A stretch of DNA of 7,360 bases from contig CAMDLJ010000124.1 in assembly GCA_945901665.1 (NCBI GenBank), forward strand, positions 1 to 7,360. Direction: 5' to 3'. Numbering within the stretch: the stretch's first letter is position 1; each line of letters starts with the position of its first letter. The notes below the pieces were generated by a model. It was not told where the DNA came from. It did no database searches and saw nothing but the letters and a program-made list of their open reading frames with translations. This document shows, piece by piece, positions 1 to 5,362 of the stretch. The position numbers were made by a program, and so were the translations under genes. This DNA comes from Bordetella parapertussis (GTDB lineage Bacteria; Pseudomonadota; Gammaproteobacteria; Burkholderiales; Burkholderiaceae).

Positions 1-1213
1 GCAAGGTGTACTGCACCACGTCGGTGTTGGCTTCCATGAAGGCGGCTTCGCAGTACGCCAAATAAAACTGCCAAATGCGCACAAAGCGCTCGTCAAAGCC
101 CAGCGCCAGCACCTGGGGTTTGACCTGCATGAAGCGCTCGCGCCACAAATGCAAGGTGTGGGCATAGTCCAAACCAAAAGCAAACTCGTCGACCACGCGC
201 AGGCCCGCGGCTTGCGCCTGCTGGCGAAACGCGCTGGGCGAAGGCAGACAACCGCCGGGGAAGATGTATTGCTGGATGAAGTCGGTGCCGCGCACATAGC
301 GATCAAAGTAGCTGTCGGCGATCACAATGCTTTGGATGCAGGCGCGGCCGCCGGGCTTGAGCAAACGCGTCACCGTTTCAAAGTAGGTGGGCCAATACGC
401 CTGACCCACGGCTTCGATCATCTCGATGGAGCAAATGGCATCGAAGGGTGCATCGTTGATGTCGCGGTAGTCTTGCAAGCGAAACTGCGCCTGAGCACTC
501 AGGCCCTGATCGCCCAGGCGCTTTTGCGCATGCGCGAGTTGCTGCTCGCTGAGCGTCACACCGGTGAAGTCCACGCCCCATTCGCGGGCGGCCATTTCGG
601 CCAGCGCCCCCCAGCCGCAGCCGATTTCGAGCAAGCGTTGGTTGTGTCCCGGTGTGAGGTTGACCATGCGCAAGGCGCGACGCACTTTGGCGTCTTGCGC
701 TTGGTCCATGGGCAGCATGGGGTTGCCATCGAACCAGGCCGATGAGTAGTTCATGGTCGGGTCCAGCCACAGGCTGTAAAAAGCGTTGCCCAGGTCGTAA
801 TGGGCATGGATATTTTTGCGGCTGTTGCTGCGGGTGTTGCGGTTGAGCCAATGGCGCAGCCGGTGCGCCAACTGGCCCCACCAGTGGCCGTAAATCACGT
901 CTTCCAGCGCGTTGCGGTTGGCGATGAACACACGCAGCAAGGCGCACAAATCGGGGGTTTCCCATTCGCCCGCAATGAACGACTCGGCAAAACCAATGTC
1001 GCCGCTGCGCATGGCGGCGGCAAACATCCCCCAGTCGTGCACCACCAAGCTGGCGCTGGGCTGTTCGCCCTGGCCGTACACCGATTCGCTGCCATCGGGC
1101 AAGCGCAGGTGCAATCGGCCATGCTGGAGTTTTTGCAGCAGGGGTAAAACCCGGCGTGCGGCCAGGGGCATGTCGGTGGGCAGGCGGTGCTGCGGCGCAG
1201 TGGATGTGTTCAT
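1..1213 (-). CDS. cfa: Cyclopropane-fatty-acid-synthase-family SAM methyltransferase, 3' end cut by window edge
   Basis: The frame is open from ATG at 1213 to the left edge: 404 residues, no stop reached. It ends in QFYLAYCEAAFMEANTDVV (382-400), close to the usual family C-terminus, so only a few residues are missing. The family transfers a methyl or methylene group from S-adenosylmethionine to the double bond of an unsaturated phospholipid acyl chain at the membrane. Seen: the CFA box RKNIHAHYDLGNAFYSLWLD (132-151), SAM loop LLEIGCGWGALAE (194-206), EMIEAVG (264-270) and YIFPGGCLPS (316-325). By my alignment to E. coli Cfa, E239 and Y317 are kept (E267, Y350), but C139 is Ser158 and H266 is Gln294. 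These changes typify the 'EMIEAVG' branch, which includes plant cyclopropane synthases and actinobacterial 10-methyl-type enzymes. The product may therefore be a cyclopropane, a methyl-branched chain or a furan precursor. It starts 14 bases after the DUF1365 stop, without a clear Shine-Dalgarno, so it is probably translated from the same mRNA. The family is certain; the product is not. Confidence 0.93.
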   Translation of the reverse strand, partial: MNTSTAPQHRLPTDMPLAARRVLPLLQKLQHGRLHLRLPDGSESVYGQGEQPSASLVVHDWGMFAAAMRSGDIGFAESFIAGEWETPDLCALLRVFIANRNALEDVIYGHWWGQLAHRLRHWLNRNTRSNSRKNIHAHYDLGNAFYSLWLDPTMNYSSAWFDGNPMLPMDQAQDAKVRRALRMVNLTPGHNQRLLEIGCGWGALAEMAAREWGVDFTGVTLSEQQLAHAQKRLGDQGLSAQAQFRLQDYRDINDAPFDAICSIEMIEAVGQAYWPTYFETVTRLLKPGGRACIQSIVIADSYFDRYVRGTDFIQQYIFPGGCLPSPSAFRQQAQAAGLRVVDEFAFGLDYAHTLHLWRERFMQVKPQVLALGFDERFVRIWQFYLAYCEAAFMEANTDVVQYTL

Positions 1214-1227
1214 CGGTTCAAGTCAAA

Positions 1228-2022
1228 TCAGCGGGTCACAAAATGAGAGGGGCGGTGCGGTTTGGGAACATAGGGAATGCGCTGCCACCACAGCTTCAGG
1301 GCTTGCCAATGGATGCGGGCGATCACGCCCCAGGTCATCAACGGGAATTGCCAAATCGCGCGCCGAAGGCTGTGGGCGCTCACCGGCACCAAATCCCCGC
1401 TGACGCTGGTTTGCAGCAACGGGCCTTGGGCATCGTCGTGGTCAATGCGCACCACGGTGCGCTCGCCGTCAGCGCGTTGGGTGCGCATGAAGCGAAAGCG
1501 GTAAATGCCTTCGATGTGGCAAAAGGGGGACACATGGAACACCTTGGACGCGGTTTGCTCCACCCCCCATTGCGGCGTGGGCAACAAATAGCAATGGCGT
1601 TCGCCAAAGGTGTTGTTGACCTCCACCACGATGGCGCGCAGGCTGTGGTCGTTGCGGTGGCAATACCAAAAGCTCACCGGTTTGAAGGCATAGCCCAACA
1701 CCCGTGGGTAGCAGTGCAGCCAAACCTCGCCATGGGCGTCGTCGATGCCCTCGCGCGCCAGCAACTCCAGCAGCCAGGCCAATGACCCGCCCTCAGCGGC
1801 GCTGCGACCATCGCCATGATCGGTGTCGTGAAAGCTCAGCGCGGCGCGCCGGTTCAGCGCCAAAGCCCCGCCGCCATGGGCTAGCAGGTGGCGCATGGGC
1901 AGCATCAAAAAATAAGTGGGGTAGGCAAAGGCATGGGCTTGGGGCTTCAAGCGCGCATGGCGCACCTGGCCAAACCCAAGCATGGGGCCGACCGCAGCGG
2001 GGGGCGTCCAAGCCAGTTTCAT
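1228..2022 (-). CDS. DUF1365 family protein
   Basis: 264 residues. The start ATG at 2022 overlaps the upstream flavoprotein stop as ATGA, so the two are probably translationally coupled. Family signatures in order: GFGQVRHARLKP (16-27), YPTYFLMLPM (34-43), YPRVLGYAFKPVSFWYC (105-121), EVNNTFGERHCYLLP (134-148), KVFHVSPFCHIEG (160-172) and a C-terminal HWQALKLWWQRIPYVPKP (238-255). This is a full-length DUF1365 protein (PF07103). There is no signal peptide and no strong membrane helix. The biochemical role of the family is not settled. It almost always sits between an FAD amine-oxidase-like gene and a CFA-type methyltransferase, as here, so a role in modifying membrane acyl chains is inferred from context only. 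GGTGGGG a few bases before the start is at best a weak ribosome site; coupling to the upstream gene better explains initiation. Confidence 0.92.
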   Translation of the reverse strand: MKLAWTPPAAVGPMLGFGQVRHARLKPQAHAFAYPTYFLMLPMRHLLAHGGGALALNRRAALSFHDTDHGDGRSAAEGGSLAWLLELLAREGIDDAHGEVWLHCYPRVLGYAFKPVSFWYCHRNDHSLRAIVVEVNNTFGERHCYLLPTPQWGVEQTASKVFHVSPFCHIEGIYRFRFMRTQRADGERTVVRIDHDDAQGPLLQTSVSGDLVPVSAHSLRRAIWQFPLMTWGVIARIHWQALKLWWQRIPYVPKPHRPSHFVTR

Positions 2023-3326
2023 GGCCCCACCCGGCTCACACCCGGCGCTGCCCGGCTCAAGATGCCGCGCGCAGCCGCTTGACCGGCGCGCAGGCCGTCT
2101 TCATGAAAACCATAGCCCAGCCAGGCACCGGCATACCAAGTGTGTTGCTGACCTTGCAAGGCCGCCATGTGGCGCTGCGCCTCGATGGCGGCCAGGTCAA
2201 ACACCGGGTGGTCGTAGGCGTAGCGGCCCAGCACGCAGGCCGGGTCGATCTCGCGCAGCGGGTTGAGCGAGACGATCACCGGCTGATCAAATGGCAGCGG
2301 TTGCAATTGGTTGATCCAGTAGTGCAAACACACCTGTTGCTGTTCGCGCTGGGGGCCGGCGCTGCGCTCATAGTTCCAGGCCGCCCAGGCCAGTTTTCGC
2401 TGGGGCATCACTGAGGCGTCGGTGTGCAAAACGGCTTCGTTGGGCTGGCTGCGGATGGCTGCCAAGGTGGTGGCTTCTTCTAAGCTGGGCTGGGCCAGCA
2501 AGGCCAGGGCTTGGTCGGCATGGCAGGCCAGAATCACGTGGTCAAACGTTTCGGGGCCGGCGTCGGTGAACACCCGCACGCCTTGGGGGCTGCGCTCAAT
2601 GCGCCGCACCGGGGTGTGCAAACGCTTGTCGTCGATGCGCTCGGTGATGCGCGCCACATACTGCCTTGCACCGCCGCGCACGGTGTGCCAGCGCGGTCGG
2701 TTGTTGACCTGGATGAGGCCATGGTTGTGGCAAAAGCGGATCAAGGTGGCCACCGGAAAGCGCAGCATTTGATCGGTCGGGCAGCTCCAGATGCAGCCCA
2801 ACATGGGCAGCAAATACCAGTCTCGAAAAACCGTGCCAAACTGGTGGGCAGCCAAAAAATCTTCCAAAGGCTGCTGCAACTGGGCGTCTTGCCCTTGCTC
2901 GGCCAGGCTGCTGGCCAGGGTGTTGAAGCGCAGCACATCGCGCAGCATGGCCCAAAAGCGCGGGCGCAGCAGGTTGCTGCGCTGGGCAAACACGGTGTTC
3001 AGGTTGGCCCCATTCCACTCCAGGCCTGAGCGGCCGTCGGGGCGCGGCACTTGCACCGAAAACGACATGTCCGAGGCCGCGCTGGTCACGCCCAATTCGG
3101 CCAGCAAGGCGATCAATCCTGGGTAGGTGCGCTCATTGAAGACCAAAAAACCGGTGTCCACCCCATGTGTGGTGGGTTGGCCGGCGCTGGGCAAGGTCAC
3201 GTCCACCGTGTGGGTGTGGCCGCCAAAGTAGTCACCCGCCTCGAACAGGCTGAGCTGGGCTTGGCCATGCAGGGCGTGGGCCGCACTCAAGCCGGCAATG
3301 CCAGAACCAACGATCGCAACTTTCAT
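2019..3326 (-). CDS. FAD-dependent amine-oxidase-like oxidoreductase (COG2907 type)
   Basis: 435 residues, starting at ATG 3326. The N-terminus MKVAIVGSGIAGLSAAHAL is a Rossmann dinucleotide fold with GxGxxG at 7-12. The acidic ribose ligand is E29, followed by the second FAD motif GDYFGGHTHTV (31-41) and the substrate-side motif VDTGFLVFNERTYPGLIALL (56-75). Near the C-terminus WYAGAWLGYGFHEDGLRAG closes the FAD site. This is the flavin-containing amine oxidase/NAD(P)-binding family. It has no signal peptide, so it is probably cytoplasmic or at the inner face of the membrane. In the conserved cassette it partners a CFA-type methyltransferase and is thought to oxidise or reduce (desaturate) acyl chains of phospholipids; plant cyclopropane synthases carry a related FAD domain fused to the methyltransferase. 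It follows the peroxidase gene after 69 bases and overlaps DUF1365 by 4. No Shine-Dalgarno is visible. The exact reaction is unknown. Confidence 0.9.
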   Translation of the reverse strand: MKVAIVGSGIAGLSAAHALHGQAQLSLFEAGDYFGGHTHTVDVTLPSAGQPTTHGVDTGFLVFNERTYPGLIALLAELGVTSAASDMSFSVQVPRPDGRSGLEWNGANLNTVFAQRSNLLRPRFWAMLRDVLRFNTLASSLAEQGQDAQLQQPLEDFLAAHQFGTVFRDWYLLPMLGCIWSCPTDQMLRFPVATLIRFCHNHGLIQVNNRPRWHTVRGGARQYVARITERIDDKRLHTPVRRIERSPQGVRVFTDAGPETFDHVILACHADQALALLAQPSLEEATTLAAIRSQPNEAVLHTDASVMPQRKLAWAAWNYERSAGPQREQQQVCLHYWINQLQPLPFDQPVIVSLNPLREIDPACVLGRYAYDHPVFDLAAIEAQRHMAALQGQQHTWYAGAWLGYGFHEDGLRAGQAAARGILSRAAPGVSRVGP

Positions 3327-3366
3327 GGGGTGTGTGCACCAACAAGGGCAGGGGGCTGAAGAGGCC

Positions 3367-3388
3367 CGCCAATGTGGGTATTTTGGCG
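3367..3388 (-). other. Hairpin in the gpx-flavoprotein gap
   Basis: CGCCAA (3367-3372) and TTGGCG (3383-3388) form a perfect 6-base-pair stem with a 10-base loop, just after the peroxidase stop. No U-tract follows on the minus strand (GGGCCTC comes next), so it is not a standard terminator. It could be an mRNA processing or stability element, or chance. The only promoter-like match here is CTGACA (3394-3399) with a poor -10 (CACATT, 3371-3376), so an internal promoter for the flavoprotein gene is possible but weak. Confidence 0.25.
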
Positions 3389-3395
3389 AAAAGTG

Positions 3396-4043
3396 TCAGG
3401 GCAGCTTGACATTGAGCTGCTTTTCCACTTCGGCAACAAAGTTTTTGTCCTGGGGGCCGGTCATGCTGTTGAAGGCCACGGCATGGGTGCCGTCGCGGGC
3501 GATCACATATTTATAGAAGTTCCAACGCGGGCGGGTGCCGGTGAGCTCGCTCAATTGCTTGAACAAGGGCACCGCCTGGGCGCCGGTGACGCTGGTTTTG
3601 CTGAACATGGGGAACTTCACCCCAAAGGTGTTTTCGCAAAAGTCGGCGATCTTTTGGTTCGACTCGGGCTCTTGAGAAAAGTCGTTGGACGGAAAGCCCA
3701 GCACCACCAATCCACGCCCTTTGTAGCGCGCGTGCAAATCTTCCAAACCTTTGTATTGCGGTGTGAAACCGCAAAAACTGGCGGTGTTGACGACCACCAC
3801 CACTTGGCCGGCGTACTGGCACAGGGATTGGGGCTTTTCGTCTTGCAGCCGATCGTGGGTGTGGCGCAGCAGGCGCGGGCAGGTGGCGTTGGGGCTGGCC
3901 TGGGCGCTGGGGACAACGGCGGGGCTAGGGGTTTGGGCCAAAGCGGGTTGCAACCACACCGCCACGGTTGCGGCGCACAGCAACAGGGCCAAGGCAGCCC
4001 GGGCCAGGGGGCGCGTTGCGGGCATGGGTCGGAGCAGGTTCAT
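3396..4043 (-). CDS. gpx: Exported Cys-type glutathione peroxidase family protein
   Basis: 215 residues. The family reduces hydrogen peroxide and lipid hydroperoxides using glutathione or thioredoxin-like thiols. An N-terminal arginine-containing segment and a hydrophobic stretch (about 15-31), ending in LQPALA|QT, look like a Sec signal peptide cleaved after residue 36. This predicts a periplasmic enzyme. The mature domain carries the peroxidatic motif VNTASFCGFTPQYKGLEDLH with Cys91 (codon TGC, so not selenocysteine), GFPSNDFSQEP with Gln124, and RWNFYKY with Trp174 and Asn175, so all four catalytic-tetrad positions are present. The resolving Cys of plant/yeast-type FPCNQF is Ser119 here. 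Cys55, Cys75 and Cys136 are the other mature-region cysteines. It is the first gene of the minus-strand run, 173 bases from the divergent MerR regulator. No clear ribosome site precedes ATG 4043; Met7 is an alternative start that would also leave the signal peptide intact. Confidence 0.92.
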   Translation of the reverse strand: MNLLRPMPATRPLARAALALLLCAATVAVWLQPALAQTPSPAVVPSAQASPNATCPRLLRHTHDRLQDEKPQSLCQYAGQVVVVVNTASFCGFTPQYKGLEDLHARYKGRGLVVLGFPSNDFSQEPESNQKIADFCENTFGVKFPMFSKTSVTGAQAVPLFKQLSELTGTRPRWNFYKYVIARDGTHAVAFNSMTGPQDKNFVAEVEKQLNVKLP

Positions 4044-4106
4044 GGCGGGGTCCAGTGGGGAGAGGAGGAGAATGGGGGCTTGCGGGCGCTGCAGCCTGTT
4101 CAGGCC

Positions 4107-4125
4107 AATCAGTCTAGACTTGATT
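4107..4125. promoter_or_regulatory. Candidate operator dyad 1 (core GTCTAGAC)
   Basis: AGTCTAGACT (4111-4120) is a perfect 10-base palindrome. Allowing one unpaired T at 4120, the symmetry extends to AATCA...TGATT. It shares the core GTCTAG with the second dyad at 4165-4179 and overlaps one candidate -35 box (TTGATT, 4120-4125). Its position beside a MerR/B12 regulator suggests an autoregulatory site. Operator function is inferred. Confidence 0.4.
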
Positions 4126-4164
4126 TTTGGCCCCAGTTGGGGGATGATGCACCAAACTGGTTTG

Positions 4165-4179
4165 ATTGTCTAGGACAAT
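4165..4179. promoter_or_regulatory. Candidate operator dyad 2 (ATTGTC-TAG-GACAAT)
   Basis: A perfect inverted repeat with 6-base arms around TAG, 38 bases upstream of the regulator start. It overlaps the TTGATT (4162-4167) candidate -35 box and the spacer behind it, where a MerR-type or CarH-type repressor would block polymerase. GTCTAG is shared with dyad 1, 56 bases away. It is the best operator candidate in the window. Assignment to the adjacent regulator is an inference. Confidence 0.45.
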
Positions 4180-4202
4180 TGGGCCATTACAAGGCCACCC
4201 AC

Positions 4203-4207
4203 AAGGA
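4203..4207 (+). promoter_or_regulatory. Ribosome binding site of the LitR-type regulator
   Basis: AAGGA sits 9 bases before ATG 4217. It decides the start: the in-frame alternatives at 4166 and 4250 lack such a site, and a start at 4166 would fall inside the candidate operator. Confidence 0.6.
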
Positions 4208-4216
4208 CATTGCTGC

Positions 4217-5182
4217 ATGAACTTTCGCGCCCAACATGAGCCCTTGACCATGTCCATCGCCGGTGTGGAGCGCGATACCGGCCTGGCCAAAGACACCTTG
4301 CGCGTGTGGGAGCGACGCTACGGTTTTCCGCAGCCTGGGCGCGATGCCTTTGGCGAGCGTGCCTACACCTTGTCCGATGTGGAAAAGCTGCGCGTCATCA
4401 AAAGACTGCTCGACCAGGGCCACCGCCCCGGGCGCATCGTGGCTTTGCCCATTGAGGAGTTGCAACGCTTGAGCCAGGGCATGTCGGGTGAGCGCGTCCA
4501 CTGGGTGGCCCAAACGGACGAGGGCGAGGCCGAGGTCGATTTGCGCGACTTCATGCAAATGATCAAAGAGCACCGGGCCGAGGATTTGCGCCGGGCCTTC
4601 AGCCAAGCGGCCATCACCCTGGGGCTGACGCGGTTTGTCACCGAAGTGGTGGCCCCTTTGAATGTGATGGTGGGTGAAGCCTGGTTGCGCGGCGCGCTCG
4701 AGGTGTTTGAGGAGCACCTCTACACCGAGTCGGTCACCACCGTCATCCGCCATGCCATTGGCAGCGTGCCCGAACAAGGCCAACACAGCACCCCCAAGGT
4801 GTTGCTCACCACCTTTCCCCAAGAGTCGCATGCGGTGGGCTTGTTGATGGCCCAAAGCATCATGGCCATTGAGGGCTGCCGCTGCGTGTCCTTGGGAATT
4901 CAAACCCCGTTGCGCGACATTGTGTTGGCGGCCAAAGCCCACCAAGTGGATGTGGTGGCGCTCAGTTGCAGCATGAGCATGAACCCCAACCAAGTGGTGG
5001 ATGGTTTGCAAGAGTTGCGCAGCATGTTGCCCGAACACATGGTGATTTGGGCCGGTGGCAGCTCACCCGCTTTGCGCCGGCGCGAAATCCCTGGCATGGT
5101 CCCCTTGACCCAACTCGGCGACATCGCGCAAGAAGTGCGCAAATGGCGCGCCGCCCATGTACCCAAAGCCACCCAGCGTTAA
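4217..5182 (+). CDS. litR: LitR/CarH-like MerR-family regulator with cobalamin-binding (photosensory) domain
   Basis: 321 residues. An N-terminal MerR winged helix-turn-helix spans about 12-82 (MSIAGVERDTGLAKDTLRVW, then ERRYGFPQP and the wing RDAFGERAYTLSDVEKLRV). A helical B12-cap domain follows at about 105-190, then a Rossmann-type cobalamin-binding domain at about 193-310. The cap shows W156-x9-E166-H167, the signature by which CarH/LitR holds adenosylcobalamin on its upper face. ESHAVG (203-208) gives the ExHxxG lower-ligand motif with His205, followed by SLGIQTP (225-231) and WAGG (278-281). In studied relatives, dark AdoCbl-bound protein oligomerises and represses; light breaks the Co-C bond and releases DNA. 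It is divergent from gpx and the fatty-acid cassette, which are its likely targets together with its own promoter. The C-terminus lacks the metal-binding cysteines of MerR/CueR. Function in light sensing is inferred from these motifs; domain assignment is secure. Confidence 0.9.
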   Translation: MNFRAQHEPLTMSIAGVERDTGLAKDTLRVWERRYGFPQPGRDAFGERAYTLSDVEKLRVIKRLLDQGHRPGRIVALPIEELQRLSQGMSGERVHWVAQTDEGEAEVDLRDFMQMIKEHRAEDLRRAFSQAAITLGLTRFVTEVVAPLNVMVGEAWLRGALEVFEEHLYTESVTTVIRHAIGSVPEQGQHSTPKVLLTTFPQESHAVGLLMAQSIMAIEGCRCVSLGIQTPLRDIVLAAKAHQVDVVALSCSMSMNPNQVVDGLQELRSMLPEHMVIWAGGSSPALRRREIPGMVPLTQLGDIAQEVRKWRAAHVPKATQR

Positions 5183-5216
5183 TCCAAGTCGCACCAGTCT
5201 TCCCAGAGCCAACGTT

Positions 5217-5245
5217 GGTTGCTCACCAGCGCAAGGTGCGCAACC
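5217..5245 (+). terminator. Strong hairpin downstream of the LitR-type gene, without U-tract
   Basis: GGTTGCTCACC (5217-5227) pairs with GGTGCGCAACC (5235-5245) over 11 positions with one mismatch, around a 7-base loop (AGCGCAA); T5216/A5246 adds one more pair. It starts 35 bases after the regulator stop. What follows is ATGTGGCATC, not a run of T, so it is not a classic Rho-independent terminator. It may mark or protect the mRNA 3' end. The overlapping palindrome CCAACGTTGG (5209-5218) may be incidental. Confidence 0.35.
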
Positions 5246-5349
5246 ATGTGGCATCTTCGCTTTGACACCATGCAGCGTTTAGGCGGTCAAGCGCCACCGG
5301 CCTGACAATGCTTTCGCCACGAGTGGTGCAAACATTGGCAGCGCATCCC

Positions 5350-5355
5350 TAGAAT
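5350..5355 (+). promoter_or_regulatory. -10 box of rfaE2, leaderless placement
   Basis: TAGAAT matches five of six positions of the sigma-70 -10 consensus and ends 7 bases before the rfaE2 ATG (5363). Transcription would then begin at or beside the start codon. The best -35 at standard spacing is poor (TGCAAA, 5327-5332). The gene also lacks a Shine-Dalgarno, which fits a leaderless mRNA. Confidence 0.5.
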
Positions 5356-5362
5356 CGCGCCC

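Larger units (their letters stand above)
4044..4216. promoter_or_regulatory. Divergent promoter region between gpx and the LitR-type regulator
   Basis: 173 bases without a gene, separating two divergent transcription units. The part from about 4094 to 4180 is less GC-rich and packed with dyads: GCCTG-TT-CAGGC (4094-4105), AATCA-GTCTAGAC-T-TGATT (4107-4125), CCCCA-GT-TGGGG (4131-4142), CAAAC-TG-GTTTG (4153-4164) and ATTGTC-TAG-GACAAT (4165-4179). Two plus-strand promoter matches for the regulator are possible. One is TTGATT (4120-4125), 17 bases, GATGAT (4143-4148). The other is TTGATT (4162-4167), 17 bases, CATTAC (4185-4190). I could not find a convincing sigma-70 or ECF-type promoter for the minus-strand genes, though one is expected here. 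The 50 bases next to the gpx start are pyrimidine-rich on the coding strand and show nothing further. Confidence 0.6.
5183..5362. other. Intergenic region between the LitR-type gene and rfaE2
   Basis: 180 bases with no convincing coding frame. It holds the hairpin at 5217-5245 and, at its right end, a TAGAAT -10 box for rfaE2. TTGACA at 5265-5270 is a perfect -35 hexamer, but nothing resembling a -10 lies 16-18 bases downstream, so I do not call a promoter there. Confidence 0.5.

Noticed and set aside
149..965. Long open frames opposite or out of frame with the CFA-type gene (plus 149-745, minus 378-965)
   Set aside because: Low-complexity shadow proteins rich in Ala, Arg, His and Gln. The true minus frame carries all CFA motifs through the same bases.
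1156..1785. 209-codon plus-strand frame opposite DUF1365
   Set aside because: It is antisense to a frame with clear DUF1365 signatures and resembles no family.
3771..3773. Selenocysteine at the peroxidase active site
   Set aside because: The active-site codon is TGC (Cys91), not TGA, so this is a Cys-type enzyme.
4166..4216. Upstream start (4166) for the LitR-type gene
   Set aside because: It would place the start inside the ATTGTC-TAG-GACAAT dyad and adds 17 atypical residues. ATG 4217 has AAGGA at good spacing.
4187..5038. 283-codon minus-strand frame opposite the LitR-type regulator
   Set aside because: It is His/Gln/Gly-rich shadow coding. The plus frame has HTH and B12 motifs throughout.
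4217..5182. Classic metal-sensing MerR protein
   Set aside because: The C-terminal cysteine metal loop is absent; a cobalamin-binding fold with ExHxxG is present.
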